DNA of 64,000 bases from Sphingobacterium deserti (GTDB lineage: Bacteria; Bacteroidota; Bacteroidia; Sphingobacteriales; Sphingobacteriaceae): positions 34,049 through 98,048 of the forward strand of contig NZ_JJMU01000028.1 of the NCBI RefSeq assembly GCF_000757725.1. The letters are read 5' to 3'. Below the pieces are notes generated by a model. The model did no database searches and was not told the DNA's origin. It worked only from the letters and a program-made list of their open reading frames with translations. Each line of letters begins with the position of its first letter. The stretch's first letter is position 1. Below are positions 1 through 8,987 of the stretch, in pieces. The translations under genes and the position numbers were made by a program.

Positions 1-1214
1 TTTTTAAGCTTTATGCGGACAGCACCATAGAGCGTTTGGAAGGTGTCTTCCGAATGACTGTTCGTAGTGTGGTTACGCTATTGATCATCTTTACCGGCTG
101 CACCCTTATTGGGCACGCATTTTCAGGCGTTTACTATTTTCTAGGTGCCGTATGGGCTAGTGTTTTTTTCTACGCCGCGCTCTCCCGGTTTTTATTGACC
201 TATGTGTATACTGTATTGCCTAGACGGTTGAAATGGAGCAAGCGTGTGGCTTTAATCGGTCATAACACGCATTTGGCACCTTTTGCCGGCAATTTTTCGC
301 AAAGCAACCCTTTCTACAGTGTGGATACCATCCAATACCATGATGGCTTGGAAACAGCAACCAAAGAGGAGAAGGTGGCACAATTTAAACGCTACTTTGA
401 AGAAGTTTCCAAATTAGGAATACACGACGTTTTCCTCGTTAGCACGCCTGATATGAGCAGTTTAAGTACCGAGTTGATTATGGCTGCCGATCATCAATGC
501 TTACAGTTAAACTTTGTTCCGGCTGTTACGGCGAGTATCAATTATGGGTCGGCCACGGCCGCGCCGGTGACGATGCAGCTTCCAGTACTGCGTTCGCATG
601 ACGAGTCCTTGTCTACGATGGAAAACAGGATAAAAAAACGGTTAGTCGATCTTTTTATCTCCAGTATGGTGATCATTTTTATTTTAAGTTGGTTAATACC
701 GATTATCGGTATAATCATTAAGATTCAGAGTCCTGGACCTATTTTCTTTAAGCAGCCGCGCTCGGGAAGAAATAATAAATCATTCGGCTGTTATAAGTTT
801 CGCAGTATGGTGATTAATAAAGATTCGGGAAACAAGCAGGCGACAAAAGGTGATAAACGCATTACTCCAATAGGTGCTTTTTTACGCAAAACAAATTTGG
901 ATGAGTTTCCACAATTTATCAATGTTTTCTTGGGTCAGATGAGTGTTGTGGGGCCACGCCCACATATGCTATCGCACACGGAGCACTACAGCCAGCTTAT
1001 TCAACATTACATGGTGCGTCAGTTTGTGAAGCCAGGTATTACGGGCTGGGCACAGGTTAACGGTTATCGGGGAGAAACGAAAGAGCCGGAATTGATGGCA
1101 AAACGCGTTGAGTTTGACATTGAATACATGAGCAATTGGTCAGCGATGCTTGACTTTAAGATCGTGTGTATGACCGCGATTAACATGGTTAAAGGGGAGA
1201 AGAACGCGTATTAA
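1..1214 (+). CDS. Undecaprenyl-phosphate sugar-1-phosphate transferase (WcaJ/WbaP-like), 5' end missing
   Basis: Initiating enzyme of the polysaccharide: it transfers a sugar-1-phosphate from a nucleotide sugar to undecaprenyl phosphate in the inner membrane. The frame is open from base 3 without a stop, so the gene starts outside the window; the first in-window TTG (36) is internal. The visible N-terminal part is hydrophobic (membrane helices), followed by a degenerate Rossmann-like segment. The catalytic bacterial-transferase domain covers roughly the last 195 codons, with a membrane anchor before PGPIFFKQPRSGR, then the YKFRSM, NLDEFPQFINV, VGPRPHM and KPGITGWAQVNGYRG signatures. It sits first in the locus, as is usual in Bacteroidota capsule clusters. 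Which sugar is transferred (glucose or galactose are commonest) cannot be read from the sequence. Confidence 0.9.
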   Translation, partial: FKLYADSTIERLEGVFRMTVRSVVTLLIIFTGCTLIGHAFSGVYYFLGAVWASVFFYAALSRFLLTYVYTVLPRRLKWSKRVALIGHNTHLAPFAGNFSQSNPFYSVDTIQYHDGLETATKEEKVAQFKRYFEEVSKLGIHDVFLVSTPDMSSLSTELIMAADHQCLQLNFVPAVTASINYGSATAAPVTMQLPVLRSHDESLSTMENRIKKRLVDLFISSMVIIFILSWLIPIIGIIIKIQSPGPIFFKQPRSGRNNKSFGCYKFRSMVINKDSGNKQATKGDKRITPIGAFLRKTNLDEFPQFINVFLGQMSVVGPRPHMLSHTEHYSQLIQHYMVRQFVKPGITGWAQVNGYRGETKEPELMAKRVEFDIEYMSNWSAMLDFKIVCMTAINMVKGEKNAY

Positions 1215-1263
1215 CATGCAGATTAAAAATCCAAATACATTAAATACCTATTTAGAAATACCT

Positions 1264-2004
1264 ATGAAAAACAGATTTACTTATTTCGCTATGATGCTGA
1301 TAAGCTTTCTGACGTTTGCTGCTTCCAGTATGGCGGTAGCTTCGGAAGGAGAGCGAGACAGTATCCCGGAGTCGGCTTACGAGCATGGCTATCCGAATCC
1401 ATTTGCACTGGGGGTGCACGTGGGAACAACGGGCGTTGGCTTGCATATTTACCAGCCTTTGGGAACCCATTTCGGCCTACGTTTGGGTGGATCATTTATG
1501 CCATTTAACACACGAATTACCGGTAACTACAGCAACCGGGATCTTCGTTCCAGCGTATCAGCGAAGGCTAGCAACGTATCCCTGATGGCTGGTTGGGCGC
1601 CTTTTTCGCAAAATCGTGGCTTCTTCCGCAGTTTTAACATACAGGTGGGGGGCGCATATTTCTTCGATCTAAACGGAAAATTGGAAACACGCTTGTCCGA
1701 AGGCTATCAGTACGGTGATATCGTGGTAGACCCTAATCGGGTGGGAACCATTACGACAAACGTTAATTGGAAAGAAACAGTAAATCCCTACGCAGGTATT
1801 GGCTGGAGCAACATCGTCTTAGATAGTCGTTTTTCTGTGAGCATTGATTTGGGCGCATACTACCTGTCAAAACCAACCGTGACTATGCAAGCAACAGGTC
1901 TACTGGAAGAAAACGTAAACAACGCGGCTACTATTCAAAAAAACATTGAAAACTACCGCTATTTACCACGCGTAGAAATTGGTTTCAGCTACAGATTTTG
2001 GTAG
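1264..2004 (+). CDS. Putative outer-membrane beta-barrel protein
   Basis: I chose the ATG at 1264 over 1216 because it gives a clean signal peptide (MKNRFTYF, a hydrophobic core, then AVAS). The mature protein, about 220 residues, has alternating aromatic/polar strands, many Gly-x-aromatic turns and ends in YRFW, an aromatic C-terminus typical of Bacteroidota outer-membrane barrels. It follows the initiating transferase by 49 bases and precedes a lipoprotein by 22 bases, so the two are probably co-transcribed with the capsule genes. No family name was recognised. A small porin-like or anchor role for the polysaccharide is inference only. Confidence 0.65.
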   Translation: MKNRFTYFAMMLISFLTFAASSMAVASEGERDSIPESAYEHGYPNPFALGVHVGTTGVGLHIYQPLGTHFGLRLGGSFMPFNTRITGNYSNRDLRSSVSAKASNVSLMAGWAPFSQNRGFFRSFNIQVGGAYFFDLNGKLETRLSEGYQYGDIVVDPNRVGTITTNVNWKETVNPYAGIGWSNIVLDSRFSVSIDLGAYYLSKPTVTMQATGLLEENVNNAATIQKNIENYRYLPRVEIGFSYRFW

Positions 2005-2026
2005 GTCTATTTAAATTATTGTGATT

Positions 2027-3637
2027 ATGAAATTCAAGAAATTAGCGATATATACCATGGCGTTTGCTCTATTAGGAGGAGTGGCATCATGTGAGAGTCC
2101 ATTAAAGGACTTCAATCTGCAAATTAGTACAGAGGTAATTAGACATTCGGCTGTTCTTCAGGTAGCAGGAGCAGATGGTTCAGATATCAGCAACGCAACC
2201 ATTCGTTTAATCGGTGGGGATATGGATGATATCTACAACCTCGAAGGAAGAAAGACCTTCCAGCTGGCAAATGGGTTTGTAGCGTTTGGTGTAAATCCAA
2301 ACCGCGAAGTAATGCCCGGTGCACCGGTGACTTTCCAAGTCGAGATTGCAGCGGCAGGCTATACCACCCAAATTGTAACTGTAGCCATCAGCAATATAAA
2401 TAACGGTATACAGGCGGTCCGTTTAGTAAGACCAATGAATCTTCCGGACGGTGTTGCTTCAAATACACAAACCGTTGCTTTGGGCGCAAATGGCGCAACG
2501 ACCACTGCCGTTACCGTAGGCGCGTCCGATAATGCTTCGGGAGTCGAGGTCAGTATTGCTATCCCAGCAGGCACACAGTTTTTGGATGCGAATGGTAATG
2601 TTATTCAAGGTGGTACATTAACTGTAAACACCCTCGGTTTTGATGCGTTGAGTGAAGATGCGCTAGCCTTATTCCCTGGCGGAAGCTTACAGGCGGAAGG
2701 CGTAATTGGTCCAGACGGTTCTACCAGTTCAGGAACATTCAACCCTGCGGCGGCAACGACCATCGATATGAATGTAGGCGGCGTAGCCGTTCGTCAATTT
2801 AGTCAACCGATACAAATAACGATGGATGTTAGCCCAGATTTTCAACTGAGCACTGGTGCCGCCCTAACGCCAAACACACAGCTTGTATCGTATAGCTTCT
2901 CGCCATCGGATCCTGTATGGACATACCAGCAAACGGCTATGGTAACAGGTTCTGCGGCTTCAGGTTACAGCCTGAGTTTTGCAACAGATCACCTAACAAC
3001 CTTTGTAGGTGGTGAGTTTATAAAATCTTGTGCGGCTGTCAGTGAAGTTACATTCACGGGCGAGTGGATCACACAGGGCTTCACCTATCCGGTTACCGTA
3101 GAGGCATTGCACCATGGACAAGTGATTAGCACACGGACATTCTCGGTAAGCCAAGGCAACCAAACTATTGCATTGGAAAACTTGCCAGCTAGCGATGTAA
3201 CGGTGGTCGTGCGTAATACAGTAGGAGCCGTTGTCGCACAAGGACCACTGGCTGCATGTGGTACGACAACGCAGATTGCAATTCCTAATCCTCCGGGCAC
3301 CTTCGTAACCTTACAGTTATATGTTCGTTGTCCGAATAACACTACCCCGATCACGTTGTTACCAACCTTCCAGATGGAATACCGTGTAACCGGAACATCA
3401 CGCTGGTCGTACCTGGGTGAAGTGAATAACGGTTTCTTATCAACAACACTTTTAAAGGCAGATGGTACACGTTATGATTTCCGTGCAACATGGAAAAACA
3501 GAACCAAAGTCGTTGCGGGTAAAACCGTTGTAGAAAGCAATATAGCCACTGTCGGTGTGCAGCCTGGCGATATCATTGGCGAAAAAGCAGGCGCTACAAA
3601 CTTGGCTATCTTGACCGAGGAGTGTAACGGATTATAG
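2027..3637 (+). CDS. Putative surface lipoprotein, Ig/ZU5-like beta-sandwich
   Basis: The ATG at 2027 is preferred to the GTG at 2021. It starts a lipoprotein signal peptide with lipobox LLGGVASC, the cysteine being about residue 23. The 536-residue protein is rich in Thr, Val, Gly and Asn. Two parts can be seen: a first beta domain (about 30-140), and a segment from about 145 with the pattern IPAGTQFLDANGN...ALFPGG that resembles ZU5-type repeats, followed by C-terminal Ig-like strands. Cysteines at SCAA and AACG could form a disulfide. It lies between the barrel protein and the phosphatase, in the same orientation. Its function is unknown; a role in holding or exporting the polysaccharide is suggested only by context. 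Confidence 0.6.
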   Translation: MKFKKLAIYTMAFALLGGVASCESPLKDFNLQISTEVIRHSAVLQVAGADGSDISNATIRLIGGDMDDIYNLEGRKTFQLANGFVAFGVNPNREVMPGAPVTFQVEIAAAGYTTQIVTVAISNINNGIQAVRLVRPMNLPDGVASNTQTVALGANGATTTAVTVGASDNASGVEVSIAIPAGTQFLDANGNVIQGGTLTVNTLGFDALSEDALALFPGGSLQAEGVIGPDGSTSSGTFNPAAATTIDMNVGGVAVRQFSQPIQITMDVSPDFQLSTGAALTPNTQLVSYSFSPSDPVWTYQQTAMVTGSAASGYSLSFATDHLTTFVGGEFIKSCAAVSEVTFTGEWITQGFTYPVTVEALHHGQVISTRTFSVSQGNQTIALENLPASDVTVVVRNTVGAVVAQGPLAACGTTTQIAIPNPPGTFVTLQLYVRCPNNTTPITLLPTFQMEYRVTGTSRWSYLGEVNNGFLSTTLLKADGTRYDFRATWKNRTKVVAGKTVVESNIATVGVQPGDIIGEKAGATNLAILTEECNGL

Positions 3638-3702
3638 TACAATATAAAAAATGCTCGAGAGAGCAAGCAAGATCTCAAGTGTTAAACTTGTAATTGTAGG
3701 GG

Positions 3703-3734
3703 AATATCCCGGCAGGTCGCTCCTGCCGGATATT
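3703..3734 (+). terminator. GC-rich hairpin between lipoprotein and phosphatase genes
   Basis: Arms CCGGCAGG (3709-3716) and CCTGCCGG (3722-3729) with a 5-base loop, extended by AATAT/ATATT past one bulged C. No long T-run follows, so it may be a weak terminator, a processing site or a 3' stabiliser rather than a full stop. It lies in the only sizeable gap (3638-3902) of the early locus, where the transcript could divide. Confidence 0.4.
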
Positions 3735-3902
3735 TCTTACGATCGGCAAGAAACACGGGAATACAATCAAAAAATGTCATACTGAGCTAGGCATGTCCCT
3801 GTAAAAAGCTCGCTATAGATAACGTAAGCGATCGTATCGGTCGTAATAAAATTTAAATTCGAAGTCGCGTCAATCGTGTCCTCGCTTGTAACAAGAACGA
3901 AC

Positions 3903-4646
3903 ATGTTTAATATCTTCAACCGAAACCCAAAAACCAATACGCTAGAATGGCTGGAGGTGGATATGCATTCGCATATTTTGCCGGGTATTGATGATGGTTG
4001 CAAAACGGCGGAAGATAGTTCGGGTTTGTTAAGCCGTCTTTCCGCGCTAGGTTTAAGCACTTTCTATTTTACCCCGCACATCTATCAGGATATGTATCCA
4101 AACACGCATAGTAGCGTAAGTGGAGCTTACACCAATCTGCAGCAACGCTATGCATCTGATGGCTTAGCGGGTTATGCTGCTGAATATATGGTCGATGGTC
4201 ATTTCGAACGTCGTTTAGAAAGGGAAGAAGAGACGCTCCTGACATTGCCCGGCAAGCATGTATTGATTGAGATGTCTTACATTCAAGAGAGTAAAAACAT
4301 TGAAAAAGTCATATTCGATTTACAGATTAAAGGATACCGGCCAATCTTGGCGCATCCTGAGCGTTATGTATTTTATCACGAAAATCCTAAAGCCATAGAG
4401 CGTTACAAAGATTTAGGCTGCCTTTTGCAGCTGAACGTTTTGTCTGTTTTTGGCTATTATGGATCGCGGGAAAAAAAGGTTGCAAAGTACCTCTTGGATC
4501 GAGGACTTATTGATTTCGTAGGAACGGATGCGCATCATGAAAGGCATGTGTACATGCTTGAGCGTGGCTTAAAAAAAGAAAGTATCAAATCCTATTTCAA
4601 GAAGTGCAGCCTTAAAAATCAGACGCTGATTCATTGCACGACATAG
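3903..4646 (+). CDS. Tyrosine-protein phosphatase, PHP family (CpsB/YwqE-like)
   Basis: Metal-dependent phosphotyrosine phosphatase that dephosphorylates the BY-kinase controlling polysaccharide length and export; cytoplasmic. The PHP metal-binding motifs are visible: DMHSHILPGIDDG near the N-terminus, an internal HPERY and GTDAHH near the end. About 247 residues from the ATG at 3903, which is normal for the family; the GTG at 3876 would add nine unconserved residues. It precedes wza and wzc by 46 bases and 0.9 kb, the expected arrangement for a kinase/phosphatase pair. Confidence 0.9.
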   Translation: MFNIFNRNPKTNTLEWLEVDMHSHILPGIDDGCKTAEDSSGLLSRLSALGLSTFYFTPHIYQDMYPNTHSSVSGAYTNLQQRYASDGLAGYAAEYMVDGHFERRLEREEETLLTLPGKHVLIEMSYIQESKNIEKVIFDLQIKGYRPILAHPERYVFYHENPKAIERYKDLGCLLQLNVLSVFGYYGSREKKVAKYLLDRGLIDFVGTDAHHERHVYMLERGLKKESIKSYFKKCSLKNQTLIHCTT

Positions 4647-4692
4647 CTAAACTCTAACTTACGACTACTACTACAATACAAGAATTATTAAC

Positions 4693-5484
4693 ATGAAAAA
4701 AAATCCCAATCCCAAGAAGTACTACCCCTTATGGTATGGCTTTATTGCCTTACTTTTTTTGAACAGTTGCGCCGTTAAAAACATTCCTTACTTTCAGGAT
4801 TTGCCGGTAGATTCCGCTCGAATCACCAAGCAAGCTGCTGCTTTTACAGAACCGGTTATTCAGTTTGACGACATCTTGAGCGTTACGATTCAAACTATTG
4901 ATCCGACAACAGCTGCCGTAGCTAATCAAGCGGTGAGCGAAAGTGCTGCAAATGGCACATCAGTGCAACAGATTACCGGATTTTTAGTAGATAAAAACGG
5001 GAGCATCCAAATTCCAATGATCGGATCTGTGCAGGTTGCTGGTTTGACAACGTATCAAGCAAGAGAGCGTATTCTGGAACAAGCGCGTCAGTTCTATAAA
5101 GAGCCAACTGTACACGTTCGTTTTGCAAATTATAAAATAACCGTACTCGGCGAGGTTGCCCGGCCTGCTGCATACACTGTCCCGAATGAAAAAGTATCCG
5201 TACTGGATGCTATTGGCCTAGCCGGAGATTTAACGATTTACGGGAAGCGTGAAAATGTACTATTGATACGGGAAAAAGGCGGTGAGAAGGAGTTGGTACG
5301 ATTAAACCTCAATGATTCGAAACTCTTTCAATCACCATATTTCTATTTAAAGCAAAATGACGTCATCTACGTAGAACCTGGTAAAGCAAGATCAGAGATG
5401 AACAATGCTTCCAGAACGCAGATGTTTGCGTTGGTAACCTCTCTCGCGACAATAGTCACGCTTGTTTTAACAAGATTTTTTTAA
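4693..5484 (+). CDS. wza: Polysaccharide export lipoprotein, Wza family
   Basis: Forms the outer-membrane translocon for the polysaccharide. It has a lipoprotein signal with lipobox LFLNSC (Cys about residue 26), a Poly_export domain (IQFDDILSVTIQTIDP... DKNGSIQIPMIGSVQVAGLT) and an SLBB domain (YKITVLGEVARPAAYTVPNEKVSVLDAIGLAGDL). It ends in a hydrophobic helix (about 240-262), as in Bacteroidota homologues of about 265 residues. It is followed after 51 bases by wzc, its inner-membrane partner. Confidence 0.93.
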   Translation: MKKNPNPKKYYPLWYGFIALLFLNSCAVKNIPYFQDLPVDSARITKQAAAFTEPVIQFDDILSVTIQTIDPTTAAVANQAVSESAANGTSVQQITGFLVDKNGSIQIPMIGSVQVAGLTTYQARERILEQARQFYKEPTVHVRFANYKITVLGEVARPAAYTVPNEKVSVLDAIGLAGDLTIYGKRENVLLIREKGGEKELVRLNLNDSKLFQSPYFYLKQNDVIYVEPGKARSEMNNASRTQMFALVTSLATIVTLVLTRFF

Positions 5485-5507
5485 CACTAGCATAGGCTTT
5501 TATCTAT

Positions 5508-5521
5508 TGCAACACGTTGCA
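5508..5521. repeat. 14-bp palindrome between wza and wzc
   Basis: TGCAAC-ac-GTTGCA lies 15 bases before the wzc start codon, inside the wza-wzc gap. It could be a protein-binding site or a small hairpin around the ribosome-loading region. No second copy was noticed in the window. Function unknown. Confidence 0.3.
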
Positions 5522-5535
5522 TCTTAAGAAAATTT

Positions 5536-7908
5536 ATGAAGAATACTAAAATTGATTGGGAAGACGAAGTAGGATCTGAGAACCAAAAATCAGATAACAA
5601 AAAGCTCCATATTTTCGTTGGAAAAGTATCTGCGAACTGGCACTGGTTTGTATTGTGTGGTTTGCTTGGATTTGCTCTGGCTTTCGCGAAAGCACGCTAC
5701 AGCGTTCCATCTTATAATGTGCGTGCAAAACTTATCGTATCTGACGATCAAAAAGGTGGTGACCTGTCCAGCTCCGCTTTGGGCGAACTGTCAGGATTGA
5801 TGAACACAAAATCTTCCGTAGACAACGAAGTGGAAATCCTAAAAACAGGGGATTTGATGCGCGAAGTCGTGTTGGCGGAAACATCATATATCAGTTATTC
5901 GCATGTAGGGAGCATACATAATGTGCCTGTTATACAAACACCCTACAACGTTGAATTGTTAAGCGATCCTGATTCTATTAAGTCAGCAGTAGAAATAAAA
6001 GTGAGTGACTTAGAAGGTGAAAAAGTGCAGTTATCACAAGGCGAGCGTACCACAGAGATTGCCCTAAATTCAGTTTTCAGTTTGGATGGCGTAGGCAAAA
6101 TGCGGATCACGCCGTCGCTTGCGAACGTGGCTAATCAAGATGCTTACTTGATTCATATCCTTCCGGTGAAATCGGCCGTGGCAGCGCTGAAGGCATCGTT
6201 AAATGTTTTTGTCACCAATAAAAACGTTTCAACGATAGATTTAACGATGGTTCATCAAATTCCTTCCCGGGGGGAGAAATTGTTGAAAACCTTAATTGAC
6301 AAATATGTAGAGCGCAATCTCCACGACAAAAATGTCGTGGCTGATTCTACATTGTCGTTTATCAACGCTCGGCTAACCCGAATTACCAATGAACTTGCCG
6401 GCGTGGAAGATCGAATTTCTGGATACAAAAGAAATACGCAGCTGTCAGATATTGGGGAGCAGAGTCGTATTTTACTCGAAAACTCATCAGGTTATACCAA
6501 AAGTATCGCGGAAGCAGAAACGCAACTTTCTGCCCTCGATGCTATTAGTTCCTATCTTGCAGATACGCGTAATCCGCGCGTGGTGCCCTCATCAGTACTA
6601 GCACAAGATGGTACATTTGCTGCGCTGACATCGAAATACAACGAACTTGTTTTGCAGCGTGAGCGCCTTTTGTTAGCTAATACGGAAGACAACCCCTTGG
6701 TAATTAACGTTACCAATCAAATCGCCGGTTTACGGAATGATATGATTGCGAACGTGGCTTCGTCTCGAAGACAGCTGGAGCTTGCAAAACAAAATCAGGT
6801 GCAACTCTCCAATCGCGTTACCTCACAAATTCAGCGCGTTCCGACTATCGAACGTGGGTTTATTGATTTAGCCCGCTTACAACAAATCAAGCAAGCACAA
6901 TATATCTTCCTCCAAGAAAAATGGGAGGAGACGGCTATCAGCAGAACAGCCAATGTATCGAATTCAAAGATCATTGATTCGCCAAAGGCAGATACAATGC
7001 CTTTCGAACCAAAGACAAAAATTATGTATGGGCTAGGCATACTTTTTGGCTTGCTGCTTCCTGCATTGATCATATGGCTGAAAGATTTATTGAATGTACG
7101 GGTGCGCAATCTTGATGATGTAAAACTGTACAACCAGCTACCCATATTGGGAACTATATCCCATTCAGACGAAGCTGAGCAAATTGTTGTCACGAAAACA
7201 TCGCGCTCACCAATCACCGAGCAGTTTCGCGCTATGCGGACCAACTTGGAGTTTGCGCTCAATGGAGGGAAAACCATATTATTCACTTCCTCTATGTCGG
7301 GAGAGGGAAAATCTTACGTAGCCCTAAATCTCGCTGTTACCCTTGCACTGCTGGATAAGAAGGTGCTGATTATGGAACTCGACTTAAGAAAACCGTCGAT
7401 CACAGCGAAACTTGGACTGCCGGCAGGAAAAGGTTTTTCACATTACATCGTCCGCTCGGACATGCGTTTGGAGGAAATTATTATGCCATCTGGAGCGCAT
7501 GAAAACGTAGATCTTATCCAAGCAGGTGCCATTCCGCCTAATCCAGCGGAGCTATTGGTGCATAGCCGCACGCAAGACCTTATGCAAGAGCTTAATCAGC
7601 GCTACGATTATATTTTAATGGATGCGCCACCCGTTGGAATGGTGACCGACGCACAACTTCTTGCGCGTTATGCAGATTGCTGTTTGTATTTGGTGCGTCA
7701 AGGCTTTACGTATAAGGAGCAACTGCGCATCCCTAACGATTTGGTTCAGCAAAATAAAATACAACCTATTCAGCTGGTCGTGAATGATGTACAGAAGAAA
7801 GGCGGCTATTACAGTGGTTACGGTTATGGCTATGGTTATGGCTACGGCTATGGCGACTATGGCCAGGAAGGCAAACGTAAGAAGCGCTGGCAATTTTGGA
7901 AAAAGTAA
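5536..7908 (+). CDS. wzc: Polysaccharide co-polymerase / BY-type tyrosine autokinase (Wzc)
   Basis: Controls chain length and couples Wzy polymerisation to export through Wza. A Wzz domain with a first membrane helix (about residues 35-50) is followed by a long periplasmic coiled-coil segment with a GNVR-like region and a second helix (about 495-520). The cytoplasmic BY-kinase domain follows, with Walker A SGEGKS (K592), Walker A' VLIMELDLRKP (about 610-620) and Walker B YDYILMDAPP (D696). The C-terminal tail is a tyrosine cluster, YYSG followed by six YG pairs and DYG, then a basic KRKKRWQFWKK end. The tyrosines are the expected autophosphorylation targets and substrates of the phosphatase encoded at 3903. 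The tail is encoded by a six-base repeat of the form GGNTAY. Confidence 0.95.
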   Translation: MKNTKIDWEDEVGSENQKSDNKKLHIFVGKVSANWHWFVLCGLLGFALAFAKARYSVPSYNVRAKLIVSDDQKGGDLSSSALGELSGLMNTKSSVDNEVEILKTGDLMREVVLAETSYISYSHVGSIHNVPVIQTPYNVELLSDPDSIKSAVEIKVSDLEGEKVQLSQGERTTEIALNSVFSLDGVGKMRITPSLANVANQDAYLIHILPVKSAVAALKASLNVFVTNKNVSTIDLTMVHQIPSRGEKLLKTLIDKYVERNLHDKNVVADSTLSFINARLTRITNELAGVEDRISGYKRNTQLSDIGEQSRILLENSSGYTKSIAEAETQLSALDAISSYLADTRNPRVVPSSVLAQDGTFAALTSKYNELVLQRERLLLANTEDNPLVINVTNQIAGLRNDMIANVASSRRQLELAKQNQVQLSNRVTSQIQRVPTIERGFIDLARLQQIKQAQYIFLQEKWEETAISRTANVSNSKIIDSPKADTMPFEPKTKIMYGLGILFGLLLPALIIWLKDLLNVRVRNLDDVKLYNQLPILGTISHSDEAEQIVVTKTSRSPITEQFRAMRTNLEFALNGGKTILFTSSMSGEGKSYVALNLAVTLALLDKKVLIMELDLRKPSITAKLGLPAGKGFSHYIVRSDMRLEEIIMPSGAHENVDLIQAGAIPPNPAELLVHSRTQDLMQELNQRYDYILMDAPPVGMVTDAQLLARYADCCLYLVRQGFTYKEQLRIPNDLVQQNKIQPIQLVVNDVQKKGGYYSGYGYGYGYGYGYGDYGQEGKRKKRWQFWKK

Positions 7909-7926
7909 CGATTTTACTTAGATACC

Positions 7927-8880
7927 ATGTTAAATAAAGAAACAAAGATTTTTATCGCTGGCCATCGGGGCATGGTTGGCGGTGCCATCAAAAGAAATCT
8001 GGAGGAAAAGGGGTACAGCAATTTGCTTGTCCGCACATCATCCGAATTGGATTTGCGTAATCAAGCTGCGGTAACAGCCTTTTTTGAGGAGGAGAAACCG
8101 GAGGTTGTTATTGATGCGGCGGCTCGTGTAGGCGGTATTTTAGCAAACAACAATTTCCCTTATCAATTTTTGATGGAGAACATGCAGATTCAGAACAATC
8201 TGATCGACGCTTCTTTAAAAACGGACGTACAAAAATTTATTTTTCTAGGTTCATCCTGTATCTATCCAAAATTTGCACCTCAACCATTAAAGGAAGAGTA
8301 CCTATTAACAGATACCTTAGAACCTACCAACGAATGGTATGCTATTGCAAAGATAACGGGCGTGAAAGCCTGTGAAGCTATTCGCAAGCAATTTGATAAA
8401 GATTATGTAAGCTTAATGCCGACCAATCTTTACGGCACCTATGACAACTTTGATCTGCAAACATCCCACGTGCTTCCAGCGATGATGCGTAAGTTTCACG
8501 AGGCCAAAGAAAACGGTCATGTACCGGTGACACTTTGGGGTTCTGGTACGCCAATGCGCGAGTTTTTATTTGTCGATGACCTGGCTGAGGCTGTGGTATT
8601 TGCCCTAAATAATGTGTTGCCTGATTATTTGTATAATGTGGGAACAGGGGTTGACTTAAGGATCAAAGAACTGGCTGAAGTTATCCAAAAGGCCGTTGGC
8701 CACGAAGGCGAAATCATTTGGGACAGCAGTAAGCCGGATGGTACCCCACGCAAACTAATGGACATCTCGAAGATGCATGCACTGGGTTGGAGCCACAAAG
8801 TTGCCCTTAAAGAAGGGATAGAAAAAACCTACGCTTGGTTTCTTGAAAACCAACAAAACTACAAGGAAGTAAAACTATAA
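7927..8880 (+). CDS. fcl: GDP-L-fucose synthase
   Basis: NADPH-dependent epimerase/reductase converting GDP-4-keto-6-deoxy-D-mannose to GDP-L-fucose in the cytosol. It is an extended SDR of 317 residues with the nucleotide motif GHRGMVG near residue 12, catalytic SSCIYP and YAIAK (Tyr/Lys pair), and the family-typical REFLFVDDLAEA segment. It starts 18 bases after wzc. The next gene, gmd, makes its substrate, so the two form the GDP-fucose branch; manC at 41199 would supply GDP-mannose. Confidence 0.95.
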   Translation: MLNKETKIFIAGHRGMVGGAIKRNLEEKGYSNLLVRTSSELDLRNQAAVTAFFEEEKPEVVIDAAARVGGILANNNFPYQFLMENMQIQNNLIDASLKTDVQKFIFLGSSCIYPKFAPQPLKEEYLLTDTLEPTNEWYAIAKITGVKACEAIRKQFDKDYVSLMPTNLYGTYDNFDLQTSHVLPAMMRKFHEAKENGHVPVTLWGSGTPMREFLFVDDLAEAVVFALNNVLPDYLYNVGTGVDLRIKELAEVIQKAVGHEGEIIWDSSKPDGTPRKLMDISKMHALGWSHKVALKEGIEKTYAWFLENQQNYKEVKL

Positions 8881-8885
8881 TATAG

Positions 8886-8914
8886 CGCGTCATTGCGAGG
8901 AGTGTAGTGACGCG
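8886..8914. repeat. Short palindromic (REP-like) sequence
   Basis: Nine-base arms CGCGTCATT and AGTGACGCG (one G-T pair) around GCGAGGAGTGT. The string GTCATTGCGAGGA is, from memory, a motif often seen in dispersed palindromes of Bacteroidota genomes. It lies in the 107-base gap between fcl and gmd, the longest gap in this part of the locus. Confidence 0.4.
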
Positions 8915-8987
8915 AGAATTGACTAAAATCCAAAGAGGAAGTATCTAAGTACTACATACGAACTACTTCATACTAAAATACGAAAAA

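Noticed and set aside
5461..5481. CTTGTTTTAACAAG followed by a T-run at the end of wza as an attenuator
   Set aside because: Stem of five to six mostly A/T pairs within coding sequence is too weak to call.
6831..7286. 151-codon minus-strand frame
   Set aside because: Antisense to the wzc kinase region, no family features.
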